Source: Psilocybe azurescens (Eukaryota > Basidiomycota > Agaricomycetes > Agaricales > Agrocybaceae). From it: a DNA stretch of 39,632 bases. Position 1 is the first letter of the stretch; each line of letters starts with the position of its first letter. The stretch is from positions 1 through 39,632 of the forward strand of contig JAJIRX010000128.1 of assembly GCA_023853785.1 (NCBI GenBank), given 5' to 3'. Made by a program: the position numbers and the translations under genes. Below, piece after piece: positions 1 through 12,190 of the stretch. The notes under the pieces were generated by a model. That model was given only the letters and a program-made list of their open reading frames with translations. It ran no database searches and was not told the origin of the DNA.

Positions 1-657
1 CGTTATATAAAATTGTAGTTCACAGTGAATACTCTCGTCCAGAATCCTGTTTCGTTTAATAAATGAAGGTTATATGAAGGCTGTACTGCAGTAAAGGTAC
101 AACAAGCCTAACTAAACACGTCGTTGAGGAAAGCAGAATGTAACAGGAAGTCAGGATATAACGGGTAGCGATTGAAGAGGCGCCGAAATCTGGTACGTTA
201 CTTTCTTGCAATTTGAATATGGCTGTTGAATGTAACTACCAACACAATTATTTGGACTGAATGAACATATGCTAATTATACACTTTTCATACTTAGTCAA
301 AGAAGACGGAAACGTGTTAGATTAATATCTTTCCTCTCCCTCCTCTTCTTTTATGGCCAACATTAACCACCGCTTTCAGTCGTCGCAGCGGTTACGTGTT
401 ACGCGAAGTTGCACCAAACCGAAGCAGAAGCAAGAGGCAGCGAGGCAGACGGGACCGGAAAACATCGAAGACGACGGAAAACCCAATGACTGAGAAGCAG
501 TAAAGGCATATTGCAAAAGAGAATAATCTGATGGAGGAAGTAAAAGGCAAAATTTGCCGTGCATTGTAAAAGAGTGTAGATTGGTTTTGGTTTCGAATTA
601 TGGCGGTAAAAAGGAATGTTGGTGTGTGTTTATATTTTTCACCGTTTATGCAAGGTC
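1..657. other. No gene recognised (left edge)
   Basis: AT-rich sequence downstream of the minus-strand gene that ends at about 658. The only open frame (376-564, minus) has no recognisable composition or motif. It probably holds 3' untranslated and intergenic sequence. Confidence 0.4.
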
Positions 658-3600
658 TTATTCTACGAAAGCAGGATGACAGTCAGCACATTTCGAACGA
701 TGATCTGAACCACAAATCAAGGACAACGACTCACCCAAAAGATAACATATAATATCAATAAAAAAACTATCGCCTCCTCGCCCTCTTGGATATCCGTAAC
801 ATGCAAAATCGAACCCCGAAAAAGCCAAAGAAAAATAGCAGACCCTTTCTACACACGACTCCCAATCATCCGAATCCAGCCGGTTCAACAGCCTCTGTGA
901 AAGGAGTGCTTCCTCCAGACCAAAATCCGCATCCTCCGCGCCTGCCTTCAAAGGACCCATAGCGCTCGCCATGCTAGGTAACGTCGCCTTCCTCGACCTT
1001 CTTTCCTTCTTGTGCTTCCTATGATGCACTGAAGAGGGCCTGCCCACCACACGTACGACCGGTCGCCCATTGACGAAGCTGTGCCTCTTAGCCCCCGACG
1101 AAGACGCGTTTCCACTCCCAGCACTAGGTGCAGGCGAGAACGAACGAACAGGCATCGGTAGCTTTCCCCACGTGTTCATCTTCCTCTTCAAGGCATCGGG
1201 GACCTTCTCTGCGCCGTCGTTACCCGTACCATTCTTTTCTCTCTCACTGCCTCTGTTCTTTCCACTGCTTTTCTTGCTCGGGATAGCCGTCGCGGGTACC
1301 GCAACAGTAGCAATGTTAGAAGCCGGTGGCGGTGACGCAAAAGGATCCCGAAGGTCCATAAAGTCGCCATCAATATGCTCCATAATCATCTCGCCGAATC
1401 CATGACCGCCACCACCCTCAAGGATGCACCAGCCGAGCTGGTCACGCTCATGCGCGACGTGGCACTGCTCATCCTCGCTCCAACACTCGCAAACGTGCTC
1501 CGCATAGTCTCCATGGCCGACAAACGCAACGTGGATCCTCCTCGAGGAGTGCCCGGTCTCGGAACCGCTGCCTGCGACTCCCGTTCCCGCTACCGTTCAC
1601 CAACGGACTAGAACGAGGTGGCGATCCCGTGAATGAATTCGGGAAGATCATCGGGAACCGATACAGAAACCCGCCACCATATCCACTACTGCTGACAGAC
1701 GACTGCGGTCCCCAATCCGACTTCGCAACCGGCGGCGACGATAGCGCTACGCGTTTCTGGAAATGACCGCCACCGAAAAGCTTTGACTTGACCTTTTCCT
1801 TCTCGGACGTTTTCGGAGGAGGAGGGAGCCACATTCTGCGCCTGAGCATGAGCGCGTGCGAACATACTCGTCAAGCTCGGGGTCATGCTCGAACTCAACA
1901 CCGGAGACGGTGCAGAGTCAGACAAAGGCCCTGCTTGAGCCTCAACCATAGCCGCCAATTCCCTGAACTGAGTCGTAGGCGAATCAGTCGCGTCATTTCC
2001 ATCCCCTCTCCGTCCTCGAATTTCCTCCATTTCGCGTTCTAGCTGCACAATGTCGTCCTCGATGCTCGCTACAGCAGCATCCTCCGAGCCAGCGGTCATG
2101 TACGATTTGGCACCCGACATGGGCATAGTCTGTTCGAGGGGATCAGCGAACGGATGAGGCATCCATGTGCTGCCGCTGGTGTGCGGTTGCTGCTGCGGCT
2201 CTGCACTGCTAGGTGATCGTACAACGGGGAAATCCTCTTTGCGGCCTACGCGATGCTGGTGCCGATAACGGGAATGGAACAGCAGAAGCGTTCGGAATGG
2301 GTATCGGGAAGTAACAATAGCAGGAAGAATCGGACGCGCAGCAGCAGCAGTGCTGCTTGAGCTCAGAGACGGATACGCGATGTTGACAGGCGACGACTTG
2401 GACGTTGCCTGGTACGCAGACGGCGGTGGCGATGGGGTGCTGAACCCCACGGACGGAGCGGTGACGATGGTGGCAGCAGGCGTCGCCCTTGCAATAGACG
2501 CAGAGACCAATCTTGCAGCTGCGAGAGACCGAATCTCCCCGTCAACATCAACATCGACATCCTCTTCATCCTCGTCCTCGCCTGCCCGCACTCTCTCATC
2601 GGACCGACGCTCCCTCCCCTCGCATTCTCCCTCTCCGCATCTTTCTCCTTCTCCTCCCACTCCTGCCGCCCACTCACAGCCCCAGCAGACGCAAGCGTCA
2701 ACCCAGGCCCCATCGTTCTGCCCACGCTCATCTTGAAGCTCCTCTTCAACTGCAACCCCTCCGCATGCTCGACCCGCTTCCCAAACTCGCCTTACTCCCA
2801 TGGCTCCCTTTACTGGCACTATCTGCAGTGCCAGGCCTTGAAGAACATCTTATTGGTGCCCGAAGAGGCCGTTTTAATGATATCATGCGCGATATAAGAG
2901 TTTGAATTGGCGCTGTGAGGCAAGGCCGACCCGGACGCCGGATTCGACGAAGGCGCAGGTGCAGGGCCAGGGACGAACGCCGCACGCGAAGGAGTATCAG
3001 TAGTAACAGGCCTCGTCACCGACTGCGACCTCTTCTTCTTCAACTTCTTGGTCCCGGCAGCAGCCACCCCATTCCCATTCCCAATCTCTCCCCTTGCTCT
3101 TGCCACCACTGGGGCTGACCCGCGGCGCTCGTCATCGCCACTCCAAACACATCCTCCCATTTCTCCTGTCTCCTCACACCACCACCGCCGCCGCCGATAA
3201 CCGAGCGAGCATACAGAGACCCAGCAGGTGTCGAATGCCTCTTCAACTTCCTCGCCGTCACCCCTACAGCGACCGCCACTGTCGTACTCGCACTGCCCGC
3301 ACCCGCATCTCGCTGACTGCCTCTCAAATCCATAAAAACTCGACTCTTGCGCCTTCTCCGCCTCCTTCTCATTCCAACTCCCATTCCCATGCGCATCTCG
3401 ACTCTTCTTGACCACACCCATGCTCCCTCTCCGCCCTCGAGCGCCAGCGCCACCAGCAGGCAAAGGAATCGGATCCCACGCAAACTCCCATCCAAACAAT
3501 CTCCCTCGTCGGCGAGGCGACAGGGATAGACCCGCGCTTGCGGATGTACGTCGCAGGGTCCTCCATCGCCGCCTTCTTCGCTTTCGGTTTAGGCTTCGCC

Positions 3601-4711
3601 GTCTTGGGCTTGAGTGGTACCGCTGCCGCCGCCGATTTAGTCGTCCTGATGCTAGTCAAGTTCGCAGTAGCCCCGCCGCCGCCTACAACCCGCCTCAAGC
3701 TCGTCCTCCTCTTGTTCGTGCCATTGCTCCCTGCACTACCACCAGCGTGGTGACCCCTACTCAACCCCGACATAGTAGTAGCCATCGAGCTCGACCTTGA
3801 CAGCGCCTTCTGCATCTCATCCTCCAAATCCAAATCACCGTCCATATCCTCCATCCCCATCCCCATATCCTCATCGTCGTCCATAACATCCTCAAAGTCC
3901 AGATCCACCCCGGCTCCCGTCATCTCTCCCTCCGTCTCGGACGTCTCCAGCATGGACAGCCCACCCGATATCACAGGCGGCTCATACGTCAACGTGATCG
4001 GCTGACTCGTCCTCCGCACATGGTTATTATAACCGCTGATGCTGGTTCCATGAGTGTATGCGGTGGCAACACCATCGAGAGGAGGAGTCCCATCGTACCC
4101 CAAATGCTGATGATGATAACGCTGTTCCGGCGGAGTATACCGATAACTCTGCGGCGCGTTCAAGTTTGAGTATGAATACAGATCGAGCTCGTCCAACGGG
4201 TCCCCTCGCAACTCCCTCTCCTCCCCATCATTCCCATTTGAATATCTCGCACTCGAATCAATGTTCGATCCGGTCCCCCGAAACAGAGCGGGGCACATCC
4301 ATCCACGTCCTCTCCTCTCCCTCTCCCTTTCATGCATGTCAACTCCTCCCTGTCCGCCCGTCGCAAACGCATCCACTCTCTTCCTCCTCGTCCTAGGCGG
4401 AGGCGGGGGTGCAAGCTGGATGAGCACCGGACGCGTATTCGTCTCCGCAATCTGTATCACAGATGCCGAAGGGATGCCATTGCCGACTGGCGAGAATATG
4501 CAGCAGCAGGCGCTGTATTGCTGCTGCTGCTGTTATTGATGTTGTTGTTGTTATATTGGTGATGGTGTTGGTTATGATTATTATACAATAAAAGTGGAGT
4601 AGGCGCGGGGTTGGATTTGGATTTGGATTTCTCAGCGGTACGAGAACGAGAAGGTGAGAGATGCGTGTTATACGCGTGCACTGTTGGAAATGACACAGAA
4701 TTTTTCAGCAT
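658..4711 (-). CDS. Ser-rich low-complexity protein, likely nuclear (hypothetical)
   Basis: No family is recognised. The coding signal runs through overlapping minus-strand frames. From the N-terminus there is an Asn/His/Ser-rich stretch (near 4500-4640), a Pro run, and a Tyr/Asn-rich region. A strongly acidic Asp/Glu/Met block follows (about 3810-3920, DVMDDDEDMGMGMEDMDGD). Next come a Lys/Pro basic patch that could be a nuclear localisation signal (KPKTAKPKPKAKKA, about 3570-3620), long Ser/Ala/Pro segments, a short helical Glu-rich piece (IVQLEREMEEIRGRRG, about 2000-2060), and a basic C-terminal part (SVHHRKHKKERRSRKA, about 990-1040). The frame changes several times, for example near 3495, 3350, 2810 and 1500. 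Whether these are introns or single-base errors cannot be settled by eye, and the true start and stop are uncertain. Acidic and basic blocks in a disordered protein suggest a chromatin or transcription role, but that is only inference. Confidence 0.5.
4499..4560. repeat. CAG/CAA-type trinucleotide microsatellite
   Basis: Imperfect runs of GCA/GCT and TTG units lie in the N-terminal coding region of the Ser-rich gene. In the minus frame used they encode Asn and Ser runs. A second short repeat of the hexamer TTGGAT lies at about 4613-4630 and encodes alternating Ser-Lys. Such repeats often vary in length between strains. Confidence 0.6.
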
Positions 4712-5339
4712 GTGGACTCGTTGGATTCAATCAGTAAATAAATCGCAAAATAAAGGCGTTGCAGGAGTTGAACGTGGAATGACAATCCAAGCAAAAGTTG
4801 AAACCACAAAAGTGGAGCAGAAGAAAGCGACTTGGCGCAGCAACAAGAAGCAAATTACACGTAGAAGAAGGGGAAGGGGGTGACCAAAAGGTGAGAGCAG
4901 CAAAGTTTTCTCCCCTCAAACGAAGCCACACGCAGACGCTAAAAATGCCAGCATTAAAAGGAGGCAAGCGGGGTGAACACCAAATGGAAGCCCAGCACGC
5001 GCCATAAAAAGCCGCATCCTTTCCCACATCCCCAACACGGCTCCCAAACACCAAGGTACCAATGACCAAACGAGAAACAAAGCGCCGAATCATGACCCCC
5101 AAACACCCCAGCGAAAGACTCATAAAAAGCACCAATCCCCACGTCCAGAAATGAATCACCTAAAAAGAAGAGCTGCTTCCCATAACGGAAAAACTGGCGA
5201 ACGGCAAAAACATGGAGAAAAATGAAATGAAAAGGCCCCGAACGGTTAAAATAAAATTTTGAAAATCCGGGGACGAAAGGCAAAAGGTAAAAACAAAACA
5301 ACGAACAAAGCAAGGACGAAGATGATGGAAATAAAGGGA

Positions 5340-7175
5340 CGGATTGAATGAATGGACAAGGTGACGTACAAAGATAAGCAGACATTGTTCCTGTCACAGC
5401 AAGGACAGTGCACGCAGCTTGGATGATTCTCAACGGTGCACTAGAAGCAGTAGAAACGACACCAGATGCAGACGCAGACGACCTAACCCTATAGCTGGGT
5501 GTAAACAAAAGGCCACTACGCATCAGCACATTACGTCTCACATAACACATTCACGACGATGGAGGAATATGTATATATAACTCTCACCTTAACGGAATAT
5601 CAGCACCGAGCGCACAAGCGTACCCAACAAGCAACGTCAACTGGGCCGTGAACAAAAACACTAATAGGCTCCTCGTCCGACTATACGTCAGCTGTGTGCG
5701 CAGACTCGTATTGCCGCTCCAGTCCTCTTGAACCTCAACGGTGGAAGCGATGCCAACAGCAGGGATTCCAGAATCTCGGTACTCTCAGTCGACGCAGAGA
5801 CGTTCACGTCGTTGAACGGGAAGCGGTATGTATGCGCCTCTCTTTGGCTGCTGCCACTGATAGCGGGACTTGAGAATAGGATAAAGGGGTCTGGCTCGAA
5901 AGTCGCCGCAGACGTATATGCGGCGCGCGGCGGAGTAGCAAGTGGTATCAATGGCAAGGGCGGGCTCAACGATCGATGGTGGTGGCGCTGAACAGCAGTG
6001 GTATTATCAGCACTATGCAGATGATGGTCAACAGCAGTCACCGTCGATGTCGTCGAATCGATGCTGCTCGATTTCTGGCGGTGGCGATGACTTTCGATGT
6101 CTATCAGTGCACCGCTCTTCTTCTCGTCTTGATATAGTAGGCAGCGGTTGTCTGTGTCGATAAGACGGCTCCGGCTGTCTTTCCGCTTTGGCAGCGCGAT
6201 CTCAAGTTCGATGGCCTGCCGCTGGTTCTGTGTCTGTTCTTCAAGCTCCGAGAAGGGGAAGGACGCAGCGGACGATGCGGGGAGGGTAGACTGAACGGTG
6301 CTGATGTACGCTGTGTCCGAGATGTGTATGGTGATAGGTCTTCTCGTCGATTTCGCGCTCCTTCGTGATGAGGCAGGGAAAAAAGAAAAAACACGACAAA
6401 GAGGGGTACAAGAAATGAAAAAGAACACAGGCGATACGGTGGAGGGCGAGCAGTGAATAAAGGAGAAACAGAGCGGGAGGGAGGTACAGCGGGCAGGACG
6501 CGGAAGAAGAGGGCAGCACCAACGCGGTCAAGGTGGCTATATGCGCATACATTTTGGTTGTTGCGTGATTGATTTCCATAAATTGATAAATGGATTCCGA
6601 AGATTTTTAATTAAGCGCCGTTTTGGATACTGACAGGAATAAAAGAAATCATGCTGACCGCCTGTTATAGTTATTACGAGAACGCTGCTGTACAGGATTG
6701 CGAGCACACCGCTGTTTGCTTTCTGAGGTGCGTTGTCGTCGCCGTTGCCGTTGCCGTAGTATGCTGCGAGATGAATGACTGGAATGCCCACTAATTCTAG
6801 TGTAAGTGATGTATCTCTTCCAGAACGCACGCATATACGTACGCAGAAATGAAAGCAAAGCTTGTACGACGGCTTCGGCCTGGGGTGTGCCTAAGTGGCT
6901 GAATGGCAACGCGCCTACGAGCGTGCTCAGAATCGCCAAGAGCGTGATGAATGTGTATGCAATACGCGCTTGCGGCCGTGGACCCGTATGTGCACGCTGG
7001 CGGGGGTGTGGGACAAAGCGAGGACGGCAAGAGCGAGGGAGAAGAGGGGGATGAGGAAGAAAAGGGCGTTGGCGATGGTGCTCGTGGTGGCGGTGGCGGG
7101 CGTTGTCGTTGTCGTGGGCGACGTGGGGAGGACATGGGAGACACAAAGAAAAGGAACGAAAACAGAGTCTGCCAT
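5340..7175 (-). CDS. Multi-pass membrane protein (hypothetical)
   Basis: No named family is recognised. Hydrophobic segments occur in this order: ANALFFLIPLFSLALAVLAL (about 7000-7060), IAYTFITLLAILSTLVGALP (about 6890-6955), LVGIPVIHLAAYYG (about 6745-6795), VLAILYSSVLVITIT (about 6660-6710), YLPPALFLLYSLLALHRIAC (about 6430-6500), SLLVFLFTAQLTLLVGYACA (about 5610-5670) and IIQAACTVLAVTGTMSAYL (about 5385-5440). Between the fifth and sixth lies a long polar Ser/Thr/His-rich loop with a basic-acidic stretch. Three introns fit in phase: a 46-nt one at about 6800-6845 (gtacgt...actag), a longer one ending in catatag near 6545, and a 49-nt one at about 6362-6410. The join between the first two segments is unresolved, and the frame near 5760 needs an intron or indel. 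The start at 7175 is the first ATG in the frame carrying the first segment. The topology suggests six or seven passes. Confidence 0.5.
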
Positions 7176-8276
7176 TGTTAATATACTTTGCTTACTCCCC
7201 GAGGAAATGGACCTTCTATATCGGGAAGTCCGAGAGTCTTATCTGGACACCAAATTAGCGCAGATCACTCCCGCGGCCGCGGGATACCCCTATTCTGCAT
7301 TCATTCCGGCCACAGACCTGGCTGGCTACGTCAAAACATACCAACGGACGCGCCGCTCACCTACTAACTGCATCTGTAATCCGCTCAACTTCCGTACGCG
7401 CATCATCCCGACTCTTACCACGAAAAATAAATCATTAAACATTTGGTGGCACTGTCTTGCCATCATCATCACGACCTCGCTGACAGCTTGACGACACGCT
7501 GCGGCATGGTCATCGGAACAGGGACAGACGACAGGGGGCGAAGGAGCGTCTCGGACATCAATCCAGCGTTCTCTACTACGCAAATACCACGAGTTTGCCA
7601 CAAATTGCTTGGAAACCACAACAACGTCTACGCCAGTTGGGCGCGTGTATTTTACAAAAATATTCGCCACAATCACTCGTCTCCTGCGCTCAAAGAGGCA
7701 CATACCCTTTAATCCCCAGAGAGCTGAACCGGGTCTCGAAAGTGCGGTTCGCCCAACAAATAAATGACGCACACCTCCGAAGTCATGCCCCAGTCGCTCA
7801 AAAGAACACCTGACTTCTCTGACTCTTCAAAGACACTGGATTGGACAAAGAAGAGCAAAGACCTTCTTTCCATAACCCCTGTTACACCCCTCCTAGTCAG
7901 TATGTAGGATATAGCACACAATCGACCCGCTCTCAGCTTCATCCAGCGCTCCGATGATACCTACATTCCCCAAATTACAGACCCGAGTCCAATTGCAAGC
8001 TTCAAACATCAAACACTCCACTCATTCCCCACTTCATTGACATTCATTTACATAACCACACCGGCTTGTGTTATCCATTCCGTGTGCCGGCTCTCAGTGA
8101 TACAAATAAAGCCGCTCAATAATTACACTGACGTCGACGTCGTACTATGCAGTGATGCAATGATGTAAGATTGTGCAGCACCCAAATTCCTCTGCTCTGC
8201 CCTTGATTCTACAGCTAAATAAGAGCTGCAAACGCTATTTATGGTCTTAATACCTTAATACCTGTACTATATGGTC

Positions 8277-8654
8277 CTATTCATCAGATATGTTTAAATT
8301 GATAGCCTCCGTAGATGTCACACGAAAATATCCCTCAGAGACCGTCCCGTTGCCATTGACTCGCTCTGGATCCAGCGAATGAGTCAGGCTTCCATAAATA
8401 CTCAACACTTCATCCAACGTACTGCTCGACGCACGACACTCATTCCGGGGTATAATCAAGATAGTCATATTCTGATCCCTCAAGCATCTGCATTCTGCCA
8501 GCCAACAGTCAGTCCGTCTCGGGCGACCGAAGCACTGTACCATGCTATCAGGTACCCCGTTGATAAAATCATTATCATAAACACTACCAGCCTCACAAAC
8601 CTCGAGCCTGGACCTCGAGGCTCGCATTACCGTTATCATCCTCTTCCCATGCAC
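8277..8654 (-). CDS. Possible small or partial coding region
   Basis: A 125-codon open frame with no recognised domain. Its last third (YGSLTHSLDPERVNGNGT then an acidic end) has a more protein-like composition than nearby frames. The ending resembles the variable cytoplasmic tails of fungal 7TM-like proteins, but no membrane segments could be chained upstream. It may be a terminal exon, a remnant or chance. Confidence 0.2.
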   Translation of the reverse strand: MHGKRMITVMRASRSRLEVCEAGSVYDNDFINGVPDSMVQCFGRPRRTDCWLAECRCLRDQNMTILIIPRNECRASSSTLDEVLSIYGSLTHSLDPERVNGNGTVSEGYFRVTSTEAINLNISDE

Positions 8655-10984
8655 ACATGGCTAGCATCATCACGAATCATAATATTTCGCAATCGATGAC
8701 TTAACATCGAATAACATCTATCGGCATGGGACGTAAGAAGGATGAACAGAATAGTCTCAAAAAATTCTGACCGGGATGCCCATAAACGCGTTCAATCCCC
8801 CAGCTCAAGCATGACGAATCAATAACCTCAAGCTGAATCATTCTCAGTATCTGAGGTCATAAGCCTAGGCAAGCATATGCATCAAGCTTCAGTTTCACCC
8901 CTCACGGCCACCTCTCCGGGCCCCTCTACACTACATCGAGATCGTGAACGACGATCCCTCATTTGAGCCAACCTCCAGAGCGGCTCAAACAATCGTCTAA
9001 AAATAATCACTGCGTTCCTAACATCATGCCCCTCTTAATCCCTATCCCCTCTGACAACTTTTACATAGTTACTACATGCATCCGAGACTTCGAACGTGCA
9101 CCTTCTGCGAGCAGACGATCCGTAAGTATTTCATGTACAGTACAGTACGGCACCGTTATCGTTATCGTGCCTCCAGCATCAGAGAAATCATACACAGTCC
9201 GAGCCTTTACAGCAAGTACCTACCAGTGACCAGTTCATACATTTAAACATCCCACAAAAATGCGATTCTCTAATTCAAACTTGCCTCTCTCTACATAATA
9301 CCCACCAGCGCCCAATAGATAAACCCGGATCCGCACCGACGAAAATCATCCAATCTATCCATCTAATCCACACTCAGGCTCTCATGATCACACCTTCGCT
9401 TCCTTACTCACGGCAAATCAAATCCACGTGCGACCCCTCCCCTCCCTCCACGCTCGTTCGAAGTTCCTTCGATCGAATAACTCAATTCACAGCTCCCTCC
9501 ACACCGACAAACGAGGCCCTGCTTCGCTTCTCATCGTACAGTCAATAATGATCAGCAGGACAAGTACATAGACCCAGACCGAAATCCATCCCAAGTGACC
9601 ACCGCCGATCCTCATAGACTTCCTTCATCTCTTGTAAGTAAGCTAGAATCGCCTCCTTATCTCATTGGCACCCGACCCGACGCGATTTGCACCCCGCATT
9701 TCCAGCTCTCCGCCTTCGACTTCGAATCTAGGCATATGATATAGCACGCGCCCGTCCAAGCCTCCCAGAAGGAAAAGACAGGCAGTCTTAGGCCATTGAA
9801 GAGGCCGCTGTACTCATGTGTACCCACGTGTATTACTGACTATCATTCGAAAGTCGAGTCCATCCAGGGCCAGAATCACGGAGATTAACAAACCACACTG
9901 AGTAGTGAGAACTAGGCCTACCAATGTACTGTATGTACCCCATGATTCAAATTCACATCGAAAGAGTGCCCGTGTGCATATTTATTGCCCTATAATACGC
10001 TCAATTCCATTTTTTCCACTCCCACAAACTGACGCCGAGCCATACTTTCAAACGAAACGAAATGTCACTGAAATCCTTAAACCTAAAAATAGCCTTACTC
10101 AGGAGGAGGAGGGCTGAGGGGGTCTTTAATCGAACTTCGTCGAGGACCCTTCTTGCTTCTTTCTGTGTTCTCAGAAGCAAGTAACTAGGTACTCTCTGGA
10201 AATGTCGGTCAGTGCTTCGAAACGCCTGCCACATAACCTCGCCCTATCCTTGTCTCCATACACGAAGCACGAACACTAGCCTTCAAGTCGACGCCCACGT
10301 ATGTATAAGAGTCAGTCTGAGCGGCTCAAAATCATATCTGTGAGAGTGGAGAGTAACCATTTGACCACTGTCAACATATTTTTTACCTGGGCCACCAGGG
10401 GCCACGCTTGACTTGATTATTTAGTAGACATGGTCACGGAAATTTTCGTAAGTTACAGACATGCCTTGGAAGCTGGAATCTCTCTCCAAAGTGACACCCA
10501 TGATCATGTCATGCCAACTAATCAAAAATCAGACACGAATTCTCAGAACTGGAAGGAAGATTGAAGAGATCCACTTCCGCTTATATCAGACAGCTTTGAC
10601 TACGTATGTCTATGCGTACGCGTCAGTGGCCATCAGTTGTGCAACTGTGACTGGGTCAATGGTCAATAATTGATGTGTGGCGCATAAATTAAACTAATTC
10701 CGGGTTTATTGTCGAAAGCGTTTCCGAGTCGACAATCGACCTTTCCTGACTGGCTAGTGCGGTTTCAAATCTTCAAGCTTCACGTGTTGACAACATGGGT
10801 GAACCGCGAGAGCCATCGGCGACGATGATGCTCTATGCTCTGTGCTCTTGTCCTCCGAGGTAAGTAGCCGAAAACGTTCCATGTGGCGCAATGATCGATC
10901 CACGATCTCACGAATGGGTAAGCACATCAAATGGAATGAGATACTAGGATGGGTCCACTAACCAACTACAGGCAATATATACGT

Positions 10985-11652
10985 ACATTCGAACTGACCA
11001 ACACCGTTCACCATTCATACGCCACACCGTACCGTCCACCATGCCGTAATCACTATAGATTTGATTTGATTTGTCGCTTGAACAATTGCGCTGGCACTTC
11101 CAGCACCGGCGCCGCTGTTCCAAGATCCATCACTTGGATCAAAGCGTCCTTCGAAATAACCTCGACGAACGTCGTCCACCAGACTCCAGATATCCCCGGC
11201 ACGCACTGAATAAGACGAGTTAAGCGATCAGAATACTACTTGTACGATCTACACAGGAGGCCGCAGGAGGAGAAGAGGTGCGAGATTCTGGCGCGCTTGT
11301 GTCCATGGGTCCTTCAACAGCTTCAACAGGGGATCCGACGCGGATGGAAGTCGATGAAAAACCGTAAGGGACGCCGCACCACACACAAAATAACACAAAA
11401 TGAAAGAGTAGACACAGTTTCACATCTACGCTCGCAGATTTTAAAAAAAAGAACAAAATAAAACATGCAATCACGCAATCGCAGCAAGAGCTTTTGCAAC
11501 AGGGTCCAGAGAGCAAGTAACGAATACCACAGTACGTAATCCAACTGAGCAAAAATAAAAGCTTCAAGCTTCAAGCCGTCTAGCAGGCCTCGAGTTCGAA
11601 CTTCGGATCCGGTAGGTGGCACCATCAGCTCCATTCCGCAGAAGAAGCCCAT
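10985..11652 (-). CDS. Possible two- or three-exon hypothetical gene
   Basis: Two minus-strand frames can be joined by a 43-nt intron with good signals (donor gtacaag, branch-like cttaac, acceptor ttattcag) at about 11208-11250. Across it, PMDTSAPESRTSSPPAASCV continues in phase into RAGDIWSLVDDVRRGYFEGR. A candidate start MGFFCGMELMVPPTGSEV lies at 11652. No domain is recognised and the upstream exon structure is unclear. Confidence 0.25.
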
Positions 11653-12190
11653 TCAGCATGCACTAGACATAGGCTTCAAGTCCATAATATAGAGAAAAGA
11701 ACGCCATAAGAATAGCCCAAGGTATATTCCACTTATAATCGGGACCGTCGCCCGATTTTCACGAAGAAATTTACTTCGAAGGTTCAATGGAAGACCTTTG
11801 TTTGATGAGGCTGTTCTGAATTAGAAGTCCAGGTAGGATCAAGTCGAGAGGGACCAAGTAAGACACTGACGTCCTGAGATTACGAGCCGTTCGCCGAAGG
11901 ACTTGGAGAGACCCGTTCTCGGTCCCATAACTCAGATACTTATGTCGGACTGAATTGAAGTTCGAACGGAGAATAGACGATCTATCTCGACAAGATTCGA
12001 ATCAATAGACTGCATGATCGTGAATGAATTCTCCACTCATCTTTCAAGTGCGTTCTAGCAAAAAAACAATTAAAATGGTACTTGCAGAGGTAGATCAAAC
12101 TAGATAAAATCTTGCCTCAACGAGACGGAGAGCTAAACTCAAAAGTATAGAGGGCGGGAAGGAGGGAGACCTACCCTAGCCCACAACCCA

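Larger units (their letters stand above)
7176..12190. other. About 5 kb without a convincing gene
   Basis: Both strands were read. Most open frames are short, lack domain-like composition and do not chain through plausible introns. Only the two weak candidates listed separately (8277-8654 and about 11000-11652) look somewhat coding. No tRNA with both A and B boxes, no transposon coding region and no long tandem repeat was seen. Several CACGTG or CACGTG-like sites and AT-rich stretches are present. The region could hold long promoters, non-coding transcripts or old degraded sequence. Confidence 0.4.

Noticed and set aside
1686..2819. 377-codon minus frame as a separate gene
   Set aside because: Composition runs on continuously from the upstream frames. 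It is more likely one part of the Ser-rich protein displaced by frame changes.
4954..5550. 198-codon minus frame as a complete membrane protein
   Set aside because: Only its first third matches the C-terminal end of the gene starting near 7175. The remainder is aromatic-rich reading of AT-rich non-coding sequence.
6885..6925. tRNA-like stretch with GTGGCTGAATGGC
   Set aside because: No B-box and no cloverleaf could be drawn; it lies in the coding region of the membrane protein.
7326..7772. 148-codon minus frame
   Set aside because: No domain, no hydrophobic pattern and no intron-linked neighbours; it lies just upstream of the membrane protein and is probably leader or promoter sequence.
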